Shown: in pieces, positions 6,552 through 13,817 of the stretch
Layout of the letters: each line of letters opens with the position of its first letter
How positions within the stretch are numbered: position 1 is the stretch's first letter
Origin: Paracoccaceae bacterium
GTDB lineage: Bacteria > Pseudomonadota > Alphaproteobacteria > Rhodobacterales > Rhodobacteraceae
Length of the DNA stretch: 14,401 nucleotides
Assembly: GCA_009922885.1 (NCBI GenBank)
Contig: RFUP01000017.1
Location: 1-14,401, forward strand
Direction of reading: 5' to 3'
Made by a program: the position numbers and the translations under genes
Notes under the pieces: generated by a model
What the model was told of the DNA's origin: nothing
The model's database searches: none
What the model saw: only the letters and a program-made list of their open reading frames with translations

Positions 6552-7763
6552 TCAGATAACCGCCTTCTCGAGGAAAGGGCGCCCCTCTACGATCCGCTCG
6601 TATCCAACTTCCGAGAAGTCGAGGCTGCGATATTCGCCATAGGTAATGCGCTCAGACACGGCTCTCCCCGCAGCGGGTCCTTGCTGCAATCCATGGCCAG
6701 AAAATCCGTTCGCAAAGATGAAATTGGGCACGTCCGGGTGGGGGCCGACGACCAAGTTGTGATCCAGGGTGTTGTAGTCATAGTGCCCGGCCCAAGTGTT
6801 CACGACCTTTACGGCCTCAAAGCTGGTCGACCGTTCCGCGAGCGCTGGCCAGATGATCTCTTCGAACTCCTCGTGGCGCGGCTCAAAGTCATCAAACGCC
6901 GCCGCAGGATCTTCCACTGGTGGGCATCCGGTAAGGAAATAACGGCCTTCTGGCCGGATGAATACGCCGTTCGTGTCGATCATCAGGGGCAGCCGCCCCC
7001 CGCAAACATTTGCCGATCCCTCCGGTGACTTGGCGCAATCAATCACAAAGAGGGTGCGTTTTCGCGGCTCGACCGGGATGTCCAACCCCGCCATTCTTGC
7101 AGTCAGGGCAGCGCGAGGACCAGAGGCGTTCACCACGAACCCGGCGCTAATCACTTTTCCAGACTTGAGGGTGACAGACACGATTTTGCTGCCGCTCCGA
7201 TTGATGGAAACGACCTCATCAATCAAGTAATCCGCGCCGAGTTCCCGGGCTTTGGCCCTCAAACCGTTCATCAGTCCGGTGTTATTGAACCAACCCTCGC
7301 CTGTACGCCCATATGACGCCAAACGAATATCATCGACCTGTAAATGGGGAAACGCGGCCTTCAACTCTTCTGCCGTCCACAGGACAACATCCGCCCCCAA
7401 ACTTCTCTGCACCTCATGATTTTCACGGAGGGTCTGAACTTGGTTTTCGGTGCTGGCCAAGAAAAGATATCCGGAGGCATGGAAATTCAGATCGGGATTT
7501 GGCTCTCCGGCAACCTGCATGGCGGTCGCGAACTCTCGGATGAACTCTCCGCCAAACTGGCTGATCTGCACGTTGATCTTGTTGGAGAATTGCACCCGGA
7601 TCGAGGACGCGGAAAGCGCAGTAGACGCTTGGGTAAAACTAGGATCGCGCTCGACGATGAGGATTGAGCCGTTGAAATCTGGGTTCGCGGCAAGGAAATA
7701 CGCCACCGAAGAACCGATGACCGCCCCACCTACGATAACGACGTCATAATTATCTCTCATCAT
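6552..7763 (-). CDS. FAD-dependent oxidoreductase, D-amino-acid oxidase (DAO) superfamily
   Basis: The product is 403 residues. It starts with an FAD dinucleotide-binding fold, DVVIVGGAVIGSSVAYFLA (7-25), where the third glycine of GxGxxG is Ala, followed by ILIVERD with acidic E38 for the ribose. The mid-region VVNASGPRAA and the C-terminal ANGFSGHGLQQGPAAGRAV stretch are typical of the DAO/FOXRED1-like and sarcosine-oxidase-like group, which oxidises C-N bonds of amino or N-methyl-amino acids. The substrate is not predictable. ATGATG at 7763-7758 offers two starts; AGAGGG sits 3 bases before the first and 6 before the second, so translation may begin at the second Met (7760). The gene is upstream of the methyltransferase by 22 bp and downstream of the ThDP enzyme by 268 bp. 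Cytoplasmic; no signal peptide or membrane segment seen. Confidence 0.92.
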   Translation of the reverse strand: MMRDNYDVVIVGGAVIGSSVAYFLAANPDFNGSILIVERDPSFTQASTALSASSIRVQFSNKINVQISQFGGEFIREFATAMQVAGEPNPDLNFHASGYLFLASTENQVQTLRENHEVQRSLGADVVLWTAEELKAAFPHLQVDDIRLASYGRTGEGWFNNTGLMNGLRAKARELGADYLIDEVVSINRSGSKIVSVTLKSGKVISAGFVVNASGPRAALTARMAGLDIPVEPRKRTLFVIDCAKSPEGSANVCGGRLPLMIDTNGVFIRPEGRYFLTGCPPVEDPAAAFDDFEPRHEEFEEIIWPALAERSTSFEAVKVVNTWAGHYDYNTLDHNLVVGPHPDVPNFIFANGFSGHGLQQGPAAGRAVSERITYGEYRSLDFSEVGYERIVEGRPFLEKAVI

Positions 7764-7808
7764 TCGCCCTCTGAAACGCGAAATTCCCTGGCTGATAGGA
7801 AAATATCT

Positions 7809-7845
7809 AGCCGCTTTGCCTGCTTCCCAAAGCGGCTCCGCCGCT
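7809..7845. repeat. Two overlapping, mutually exclusive hairpins between the ThDP and FAD genes
   Basis: Hairpin A is AGCCGCTTTG (7809-7818) with CAAAGCGGCT (7828-7837), a perfect 10-bp stem with a 9-nt loop. Hairpin B is AGCGGC (7831-7836) with GCCGCT (7840-7845), a 6-bp GC stem with a 3-nt loop. They share 7831-7836, so only one can form at a time. On the minus strand A is followed by AGATATTTTCC, a weak T-rich tail, 46 nt before the FAD gene start. It may terminate transcription from the ThDP gene or act as an attenuator-like switch. The remainder of the 7764-8031 gap shows no gene. Confidence 0.5.
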
Positions 7846-8031
7846 AGCTAACCTTCCGCGGCATGAGCAGACTCTGGTGCCATGCCTGAACGCCTAACCA
7901 TTTTTCTGCGCACTCAAAGCGATTGTAAGCGCTAAGTAAATTCCCATTTGAGCAAAAAATCGGCTTCAAGAACGACCACCGCAATCCGGCCCTGCCGATG
8001 TGGTTTGGACCGGATCATTTTTGGTGAGAAA

Positions 8032-9696
8032 TCAGGTGCCTTTCTGAGTGGCAAGCGCCGCTGCCCGCATCTGCGATAGTGTCACCCGAGGTGTCAAAGC
8101 TTCGGGAGAAATATCGAGTTCGAGCACCGCACCGGTCGTCGAAGCCAAGGCCCGCTCGAAAGCTCCGGCAAACTCTTCGGTCCGGGAAACGCGCTCGCCA
8201 TGGAAGCCGTAGGCACGAGCGAGTGCCGCAAAATCAGGGTTGAACATCGTCGTTCCCGACACCCGTTCCGGATAATGTCGCTCTTGGTGCGCGCGGATCG
8301 TTCCGTAGATGCCGTTGTTCAGAACCAGTACAATCGGCTGGGCACCCGCTTGTGCTGCCGTTGCAAGCTCCTGACAATTCATCTGAAAATCGCCATCCCC
8401 TGCAAAACAGACAACCACTCTTTCAGGAAACGCAACCTTCGCAGCAATCGCTGCCGGGAAACCATAGCCCATGGCACCGGATTGCGGCCCCAGCAGCCGG
8501 GCCTTCTTTCCGAACTTGAAGAACTTGTTGGGCCACGCCGTAAAATTGCCTGCCCCGTTGGTGAGGATAGCATCATCGGGCAGAACATCGCGGAGATGTG
8601 CCGTGACGATGCCCATATCCACAGGGGAAGGCTGCGGCGACAAATCAAAGGTCGCTTCATAGGCGGCACGCGCCTCGGCCCTCCACGCAGACCAGTTGCC
8701 CCGCACAGGTCGCAGCGCCATTGCGAAGGCGTTCGGGCCGGAATGTATGCCGATCTCCGGAATATAAACCTTACCAATTTCACGCTCGGAACCGTGAACA
8801 TGGATGATTTTCTGCTTCGGTTCCGGCACCTCGAAAAGGGTATAGCCTTCCGTTGAAATCTCGCCGAACCGAGTATTGATGGCCAAAACGACATCTGCTT
8901 CGGCCAAGGTGCGCCGCACACCTGCCGAAAGCCCGAGGCCAAGATCGCCGCCGTAACTTGCCGAATGGTTGTCGAACATGTCCTGATATCGAAGCGCCGC
9001 AATCACGGGAATATCCGATTGCTCAGCAAACTCTTGAAGCGCCTCGCGGCCTTCATCGCTCCAGTTGCTACCGCCGATCATGATTGCAGGGCGGCTTGCC
9101 TTGGAGAGCAAAGAAAGAGCGGCCTCCAGCGAAGCTTGATCCGGACTAGGCTCCGCGATCTGCGCCACGCGTCTTAGAGGCTGCGCAGAACTCATTGAGG
9201 TCAACATATCTTCCGGCAAAGCAACAATCACTGGCCCGGGCCTACCACTAACTGCAGTGGTCCAAGCACGCGCCAGAATTTCCGGAACACGATCAACTTG
9301 ATCGATTTCGACTACCCATTTCGCCATCGAACCAAAGACTGCCCGATAGTCGATCTCCTGAAAGGCCTCACGCCCTTTCATGTCCGTTCCGACTTGACCC
9401 ACGAACACCAACATCGGCGAGGAGTCTTGCATGGCCGTGTGAATGCCGATCGATGCATTCGTAACACCCGGCCCTCGGGTAACGAGGCAGATACCCGGTT
9501 CACCCGTCAACTTCCCCCAAGCCGAGGCCATGAAAGCTGCCCCACCCTCGTTGCGGCACAAGACGAAATCAAAGGCCCCAACTGTGTCGTGCATCGCGTC
9601 GAGAACGGCCAGATAGCTTTCCCCTGGAACCCCGAAAGCCTTTTTCGCGCCGAGCGCCGCAAGGCTTTCCACCAGCAGTTTTCCACCGTTTCTCAT
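8032..9696 (-). CDS. Thiamine-diphosphate-dependent enzyme, acetolactate synthase/decarboxylase (IlvB-like) superfamily
   Basis: Taking the ATG at 9696 gives 554 residues, a normal length for the superfamily. AAGGA lies 8 bases upstream, and the protein then begins MRNGGKLLVESLAALGAKKA as family members do. The frame is open for 51 more codons upstream, but these lack family character. Domains: PYR domain (about 1-170) with the catalytic Glu E50 in CRNEGGAAFMA; central domain (about 185-330), starting near RPAIMIGGSNW; PP domain (about 360-530) with the ThDP/Mg motif GDGDFQMN (433-440) running to NNG (460-462). Such enzymes decarboxylate 2-oxo acids and release or ligate the resulting unit. 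No regulatory small subunit (IlvN) lies beside it, which argues against a biosynthetic acetolactate synthase. It is divergent from the urease operon and probably first in line with the FAD oxidoreductase and methyltransferase genes. The substrate is unknown; a decarboxylase of a 2-oxo acid made by the FAD oxidase is one possibility. Confidence 0.9.
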   Translation of the reverse strand: MRNGGKLLVESLAALGAKKAFGVPGESYLAVLDAMHDTVGAFDFVLCRNEGGAAFMASAWGKLTGEPGICLVTRGPGVTNASIGIHTAMQDSSPMLVFVGQVGTDMKGREAFQEIDYRAVFGSMAKWVVEIDQVDRVPEILARAWTTAVSGRPGPVIVALPEDMLTSMSSAQPLRRVAQIAEPSPDQASLEAALSLLSKASRPAIMIGGSNWSDEGREALQEFAEQSDIPVIAALRYQDMFDNHSASYGGDLGLGLSAGVRRTLAEADVVLAINTRFGEISTEGYTLFEVPEPKQKIIHVHGSEREIGKVYIPEIGIHSGPNAFAMALRPVRGNWSAWRAEARAAYEATFDLSPQPSPVDMGIVTAHLRDVLPDDAILTNGAGNFTAWPNKFFKFGKKARLLGPQSGAMGYGFPAAIAAKVAFPERVVVCFAGDGDFQMNCQELATAAQAGAQPIVLVLNNGIYGTIRAHQERHYPERVSGTTMFNPDFAALARAYGFHGERVSRTEEFAGAFERALASTTGAVLELDISPEALTPRVTLSQMRAAALATQKGT

Positions 9697-9989
9697 CACG
9701 TCATTCCTTTTTGCATTCAGCCCGCGCTTGGCGGGTCGGATCAAGGCGGAGCATGCAGCTGAAACAGTTCGATCTACAAGATGTGTGTTGGGAAATGTCG
9801 CATTGCCCTCTCGGACTACGAAGCCAGCGCCAAAGCCAACCCGATTCAAAGATGACTACTTCTTGGGCAAAAGGCTCATTTTTCACTCAAATTCTCACGC
9901 CCAGACAGCCAAACTGCCTACCGCCGCCCGATACACCCCTCCGTTTGAGAAAATCGTGCAAATTTCACGGTCAAACCGGAGAGCACTTC
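9697..9989. promoter_or_regulatory. Divergent intergenic region between the ThDP enzyme gene and ureD
   Basis: This 293-bp gap should contain the promoter of the urease operon (plus) and that of the ThDP gene (minus). Near the left end CCCGC (9721-9725) and GCGGG (9731-9735) form a 5-bp hairpin in the ThDP leader. I looked for a sigma-54 GG-N10-GC element, expected if urease is under nitrogen control, and found no well-spaced match. A weak sigma-70-like pair TTGGGC/TCAAAT (9863-9868, 9887-9892) is not convincing. No gene is seen. Confidence 0.5.
9978..9983 (+). promoter_or_regulatory. Ribosome binding site that fixes the ureD start
   Basis: GGAGAG lies 6 bases before the ATG at 9990. The frame is open upstream to 9711, but only the ATG at 9990 has a ribosome site and gives a product of normal UreD length. 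Confidence 0.7.
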
Positions 9990-10805
9990 ATGAAAGACCT
10001 CGCTGCTGATCCGCGCCAGACCCTCCCTCGCTCAGAAGGGCGGCTACAGATTGCCATGGGTCGTGACGGGCGGCTGGAGGATTTATTCCAGAAGGGCTGC
10101 CTCAAAGCCCTGTTCCCCCGCAATGCGCTTCCGGAAGTCACACTGATCAACACATCAGGTGGCATCGCGGGTGGCGACACCCTAGAGACAGAGATCAGCC
10201 TTGCCGGTCAATCGAAGCTCAGCGTCTCAACGCAAGCTTGCGAAAGAGTTTATCGTTCTTCCGAAGACGCTCTGCACGGTAGTGTCACTACCCGGCTCGC
10301 TGCGTCCGGAAGCGCTGAACTGTATTGGATGCCGCAGGAAACGATTTTCTACGATGGCGGGCGGCTCAAACGCCGCTTGGAAATAGACGCTTCTGATGAC
10401 GCGCGCATTCTCGCTGTAGAAAGCATCCTCTTCGGGCGCTTGGCCATGGGCGAGACAAGTATCGCGGGACGCCTTACCGACGAAGTGTCGCTGCGCGTAG
10501 ACGGACGTTTGGTCTGGCAGGACAAGACCCGATTGAACGGCCGGATCAGTGAAATCCTTGACCGCCCCGCCGTAGCGAATGGGCATAAAGCCTCGGCTCT
10601 GCTCGTTTTCCGTGACTCTAACGCGCACCTTCACGCAGAACGGATGGTCGGGCTGCAAACAGAAACCTCGGGCTGCTCCCTGCTCGCGCAAGACCTGCTT
10701 GTCGCGCGCTATTTGGCAGAAGATGGTCTTGCCCTCCGTCGCGCCCTGATACCCGCTCTCACTTTACTTTCCGGCAGCTCCCTGCCGCGATGCTGGAGAC
10801 TGTAA
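9990..10805 (+). CDS. ureD: Urease accessory protein UreD
   Basis: The 271-residue product is the urease chaperone UreD (UreH), which binds apo-urease and, with UreF and UreG, delivers nickel into the active site. The conserved N-terminal part LEDLFQKGCLKALFPR (29-44) and the hallmark TLINTSGGIAGGDTLETEI (51-69) are both present, followed by TQACERVYRSSEDALHGSV and LYWMPQETIFYDGGRLKR, which match the family core. The start is chosen from the ribosome site GGAGAG. The gene opens the urease operon, and its stop overlaps the ureA start by one base (TAATG), so ureA translation is probably coupled. Length is normal for alphaproteobacterial UreD and no defect is seen. Confidence 0.95.
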   Translation: MKDLAADPRQTLPRSEGRLQIAMGRDGRLEDLFQKGCLKALFPRNALPEVTLINTSGGIAGGDTLETEISLAGQSKLSVSTQACERVYRSSEDALHGSVTTRLAASGSAELYWMPQETIFYDGGRLKRRLEIDASDDARILAVESILFGRLAMGETSIAGRLTDEVSLRVDGRLVWQDKTRLNGRISEILDRPAVANGHKASALLVFRDSNAHLHAERMVGLQTETSGCSLLAQDLLVARYLAEDGLALRRALIPALTLLSGSSLPRCWRL

Positions 10806-11107
10806 TGAACCTTTCCCCACGTGAAAAAGAGAAACTCCTCGTGGCCATGGCCGCAGAAGTCGCGCGGAAGCGACTGGCGCGAGGCGTCAAACTCAATCAC
10901 CCGGAAGCCATCGCTATAATTTGCGACGCAGTGGTCGAAGGGGCGCGCGACGGCAAATCGGTTGCAGAGATGATGCAGTTCGGCGCGACGATCTTGAAAA
11001 AGGAAGACTGTATGGAAGGGGTCGCCGAAATGATCCCCGAAGTGCAGGTCGAAGCCACTTTCCCAGACGGCACGAAACTCGTCACCGTCCACAGGCCCAT
11101 TCGATAG
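10805..11107 (+). CDS. ureA: Urease gamma subunit UreA
   Basis: The 100-residue product is the small gamma subunit of urease, cytoplasmic, which packs with UreB and UreC into the (abc)3 enzyme that hydrolyses urea to ammonia and carbamate. MNLSPREKEKLLVAMAAEVA, the LNHPEAIAIICDAVVEGARD segment and the C-terminal FPDGTKLVTVHRPI are all family hallmarks. The start at 10805 is preferred over an in-frame ATG at 10790: it gives the canonical N-terminus and has GGAG 6 bases upstream. It overlaps the ureD stop by one base. A small gene (11116) rather than ureB follows directly. Confidence 0.97.
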   Translation: MNLSPREKEKLLVAMAAEVARKRLARGVKLNHPEAIAIICDAVVEGARDGKSVAEMMQFGATILKKEDCMEGVAEMIPEVQVEATFPDGTKLVTVHRPIR

Positions 11108-11115
11108 GAGATCAT

Positions 11116-11301
11116 ATGAAAGCTCTGATTGTTCCGCTCACGTCTCTGATCCCCGGAGCCGCTCTCGCACATAGTGCCGCGCCCCACATTCATGGTTCGG
11201 ACTGGAAAACCGTAGCGTTCGCCTTCGCATTCATCTGCGCTGGAGGCGGCTTGCGAGCCTTGGCCTCACGGAAATCGGAGGCTCACCATGATCCCCGGTG
11301 A
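11116..11301 (+). CDS. Small hypothetical membrane or exported peptide in the urease operon (61 aa)
   Basis: An unrecognised 61-residue ORF sits between ureA and ureB. AGGAG lies 5 bases before its ATG, one of the better ribosome sites in the operon. The N-terminus MKALIVPLTSLIPGAALA looks like a signal peptide or first membrane helix, with a plausible cleavage after ALA. A histidine-bearing stretch HSAAPHIHGSDW follows, then a hydrophobic helix TVAFAFAFICAGGG (about 34-47), then a basic segment and HH near the end (SEAHHDPR). Its stop overlaps the ureB start by 14 bp, so it is locked into the operon. The N-terminal pattern recalls HupE/UreJ nickel permeases, which start with a signal-like helix followed by His, but it is far too short to be one. 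A role in nickel or urea handling at the membrane is inference. It is real by ribosome site, composition and placement; function unknown. Confidence 0.8.
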   Translation: MKALIVPLTSLIPGAALAHSAAPHIHGSDWKTVAFAFAFICAGGGLRALASRKSEAHHDPR

Positions 11302-11593
11302 GATCATCCCTCGTTCCGGCGATATCATTCTCAATGAAGGTCGCTTCGCGATCACGCTTCTCGTCAGCAATACAGGCGACCGCCCCATTCAGGTTGGCTC
11401 GCACTATCACTTCGCGGAAACCAACCCTGCGCTGGAATTTGATCGCACCGCCGCTCATGGCAAGCGCCTCGACATTGCAGCGGGAACCGCAATTCGCTTC
11501 GAGCCCGGGCAAAAGCGGGAAGTATCCCTGATCCCGATGGCCGGGCAGCGCCACATCTATGGATTCAACCAAAAAGTCATGGGAGCGCTCTAA
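11288..11593 (+). CDS. ureB: Urease beta subunit UreB
   Basis: The 101-residue product is the beta subunit of urease. It opens MIPGEIIPRSGDIILNEGR, the canonical start, and carries VSNTGDRPIQVGSHYHFAET (27-46) with the conserved HYHF, the NPALEFDR segment and RLDIAAGTAIRFEPGQ. UreB packs against the UreC active-site domain and helps hold the trimer together. Its start overlaps the end of the 61-residue ORF by 14 bp, so translation is probably coupled to it. Its stop TAA abuts the ureC ATG (TAAATG). Length is typical and no defect is seen. Confidence 0.97.
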   Translation: MIPGEIIPRSGDIILNEGRFAITLLVSNTGDRPIQVGSHYHFAETNPALEFDRTAAHGKRLDIAAGTAIRFEPGQKREVSLIPMAGQRHIYGFNQKVMGAL

Positions 11594-13333
11594 ATGCCTG
11601 CATGGATGTCCCGCGGCGATTACGCAATGATGTATGGCCCGACGGTGGGCGATCGGGTCCGGCTGGCGGATACGGAGCTCTTCATAGAGGTTGAGCGCGA
11701 TCTGATCGCGGAAGCCGCAGGCACCGCGAATGCGCTCCACTATGGCGAAGAGGTCAAGTTCGGCGGCGGGAAAGTGATCCGAGATGGTATGGGGCAGTCC
11801 CAGCGCACCAGGCAGGAAGGCGCGGTCGACACCGTCATAACCAATGCCCTCGTTCTGGACTGGACAGGGATATTCAAAGCCGACGTCGGCCTGAAGGATG
11901 GCCGTATTGTGGCGCTTGGAAAGGCAGGCAACCCGGATATACAACCTGGTGTGACCATCATCATCGGCCCCGGCACCGAAATTATTGCCGGGGAAGGCCG
12001 TATCCTGACCGCGGGCGGCTTTGACAGCCATATCCACTATATCTGCCCACAACAGGTCGAAGATGCCTTGCACTCCGGCGTCACAACCATGTTGGGCGGC
12101 GGCACTGGCCCCGCGCATGGCACACTTGCCACCACGTGCACACCGGGCCCATGGCATATCGGGCGCATGTTGCAGGCTGTCGATGGCTTGCCGATGAACC
12201 TCGCATTTGCAGGCAAGGGCAACGCCTCTCTTCCCGCCGCACTAGAAGAACAGGTTCTGGCTGGCGCCAGCGCGCTGAAACTCCATGAAGACTGGGGGTC
12301 AACTCCTGCCGCCATCGATTGCTGCCTCGGCGTAGCCGATGCCTTGGATGTGCAGGTGATGATTCACACCGACACTCTCAACGAATCCGGCTTCGTGGAA
12401 CATACGATTAACGCCCTCAAAGGACGCACGATCCATGCCTTCCATACGGAAGGCGCTGGCGGCGGCCACGCACCGGACATCATCAAGATTTGTGGTGAGA
12501 ACTACGTCCTACCCTCCTCAACGAACCCGACGCGGCCTTTCACCAGAAACACTGTGGAAGAGCACCTCGATATGTTGATGGTCTGCCACCATCTCGACAA
12601 GTCGATCCCGGAAGACATCGCGTTTGCCGAAAGCCGCATCCGCAGGGAAACGATTGCTGCCGAGGACATTCTGCATGACATGGGAGCGTTTTCGATCATC
12701 GCCTCCGACAGCCAAGCGATGGGCCGGGTTGGCGAAGTCATCATCCGCACGTGGCAAACAGCCGATAAAATGAAACGCCAGCGCGGTCGCCTTGCGGAAG
12801 AAACCGGCGAAAACGACAACTTCCGTGCCAGACGCTACGTGGCAAAATACACCATCAATCCGGCTATCGCGCATGGTATCGCGCATGAAATCGGTTCTAT
12901 CGAAGTCGGTAAACGCGCGGACCTTGTGCTCTGGTCCCCGGCCTTTTTCGGCGTGAAGCCCGAAATGGTGCTGATGGGCGGCATGATCGTGGCAGCCCAG
13001 ATGGGGGATCCGAACGCTTCTATCCCCACGCCACAGCCTGTTTACTTGCGCGCTATGTTCGGCGCTTTGGGGCGGGCCGTTGAGCACTCAGCCGTCACGT
13101 TTGTCTCGGCAGCGGCAGAGGCCAATGGCATTCGAGAGAAGCTTGGCCTCGCCAAACAAACACTCGCAGTGAGAAACACGCGCTCCATCGGCAAAGCCGA
13201 TTTGAAGCTAAACGATGCAACGCCTCAGATCGAAGTCCACCCCGAAACCTATGAGGTGCGCGCCGATGGCGTGCTTCTAACTTGCCAACCCGCTGACATT
13301 TTGCCGATGGCACAGCGCTATTTCCTGTTCTGA
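11594..13333 (+). CDS. ureC: Urease alpha (catalytic) subunit UreC
   Basis: The 579-residue product is the catalytic subunit, which holds the dinickel centre. With a constant +12 offset from the Klebsiella numbering all key residues are present: nickel ligands H146 and H148 (DSHIH), H258 (MIHTDT), H284 (HAFHTE) and D372 (SDSQAMGRVGE), and the bridging carbamylated lysine K229 in ALKLHEDWG. The mobile flap carries C331 and H332 (MVCHHLDKSIPED), where the His assists catalysis. The start MPAWMSRGDYAMMYGPTVGD is standard, with GGGAG 8 bases upstream. It abuts ureB and is followed after 4 bp by ureE. About 10 residues longer than the Klebsiella protein, as is common in this group. It is expected to be active once nickel is loaded. 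Confidence 0.98.
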   Translation: MPAWMSRGDYAMMYGPTVGDRVRLADTELFIEVERDLIAEAAGTANALHYGEEVKFGGGKVIRDGMGQSQRTRQEGAVDTVITNALVLDWTGIFKADVGLKDGRIVALGKAGNPDIQPGVTIIIGPGTEIIAGEGRILTAGGFDSHIHYICPQQVEDALHSGVTTMLGGGTGPAHGTLATTCTPGPWHIGRMLQAVDGLPMNLAFAGKGNASLPAALEEQVLAGASALKLHEDWGSTPAAIDCCLGVADALDVQVMIHTDTLNESGFVEHTINALKGRTIHAFHTEGAGGGHAPDIIKICGENYVLPSSTNPTRPFTRNTVEEHLDMLMVCHHLDKSIPEDIAFAESRIRRETIAAEDILHDMGAFSIIASDSQAMGRVGEVIIRTWQTADKMKRQRGRLAEETGENDNFRARRYVAKYTINPAIAHGIAHEIGSIEVGKRADLVLWSPAFFGVKPEMVLMGGMIVAAQMGDPNASIPTPQPVYLRAMFGALGRAVEHSAVTFVSAAAEANGIREKLGLAKQTLAVRNTRSIGKADLKLNDATPQIEVHPETYEVRADGVLLTCQPADILPMAQRYFLF

Positions 13334-13337
13334 ACCC

Positions 13338-13817
13338 ATGCAAAAAGCCCTACCAGTCACACATTCCATCCATGCCGGGCCAGTTCCTTTTCCGGCAAAT
13401 CCGATGATCTGTTCCTTGGACTATGACGCCCGTTTCCTGCGGCGCAAAAGGCTTATGACGGATTGTGGCACAGACTTCCTCGTGGATTTCGAAAAGACCA
13501 TCAGCCTCGACCACGGTATGCACCTGACTCTCTCGGATGGGCGCTTCGTGACGATCAAGGCAAAAGCCGAAGAACTGGCCTCCATCACGGGAGCCAATCT
13601 GGTTCGCCTCGCCTGGCACATCGGCAATAGGCATACCCCTTGCCAGATTGAAGCCGCGCGACTGCTGATCCAACGGGACCACGTTATTGAACACATGGTT
13701 GCTCAACTGGGAGGCCAAAGCCAACACGTGGTTGAACCATTCTTGCCAGAAGGTGGGGCCTACGGTTTTGGCCGCACCCATAGCCACGATCACGTTCACA
13801 GCGCCCATCATGGATAG
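13338..13817 (+). CDS. ureE: Urease accessory protein UreE, nickel metallochaperone
   Basis: The 159-residue product is UreE, a dimeric nickel-binding chaperone that passes Ni2+ to UreG and the UreDF-apourease complex. The N-terminal domain carries LDYDARFLRRKRL and DFLVDFEKT; the C-terminal domain contains the conserved WHIGNRHTPCQIE (93-105) with the metal-binding GNRH, and RLLIQRDHVIEHM. The tail EGGAYGFGRTHSHDHVHSAHHG ends in a short His/Asp cluster (six His among the last 12 residues), which would bind extra nickel. The ATG at 13338 has no strong ribosome site and lies 4 bp after the ureC stop, so it may be re-initiated. Its end overlaps the ureF start by 8 bp. Confidence 0.95.
   Translation: MQKALPVTHSIHAGPVPFPANPMICSLDYDARFLRRKRLMTDCGTDFLVDFEKTISLDHGMHLTLSDGRFVTIKAKAEELASITGANLVRLAWHIGNRHTPCQIEAARLLIQRDHVIEHMVAQLGGQSQHVVEPFLPEGGAYGFGRTHSHDHVHSAHHG

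Noticed and set aside
7923..7935. TTGTAAGCGCTAA as a LacI/GalR-family operator
   Set aside because: Only the central AGCGCT is palindromic; the outer positions do not match symmetrically and no LacI-type gene is in the window.
8200..8856. 218-codon plus-strand open frame inside the ThDP enzyme gene
   Set aside because: The opposite strand carries ThDP motifs; this frame is a composition-driven shadow.
9789..9808. Sigma-54 promoter for the urease operon (TTGGGAAATGTCGCATTGCC)
   Set aside because: The distance between the GG and GC elements is 2-3 bases too long for a functional -24/-12 promoter.
9697..9849. N-terminal extension of the ThDP enzyme to an ATG at 9849
   Set aside because: The extra 51 residues have no family character, and the ATG at 9696 has AAGGA at proper spacing and the canonical N-terminus.
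9711..9989. N-terminal extension of UreD to an ATG at 9711
   Set aside because: It would overlap the leader of the divergent gene and add 93 atypical residues; ATG 9990 has a ribosome site and normal length.
11231..12157. 308-codon open frame antisense to ureB/ureC
   Set aside because: It lies opposite conserved urease sequence and has no recognisable domain; codon bias of ureC explains it.
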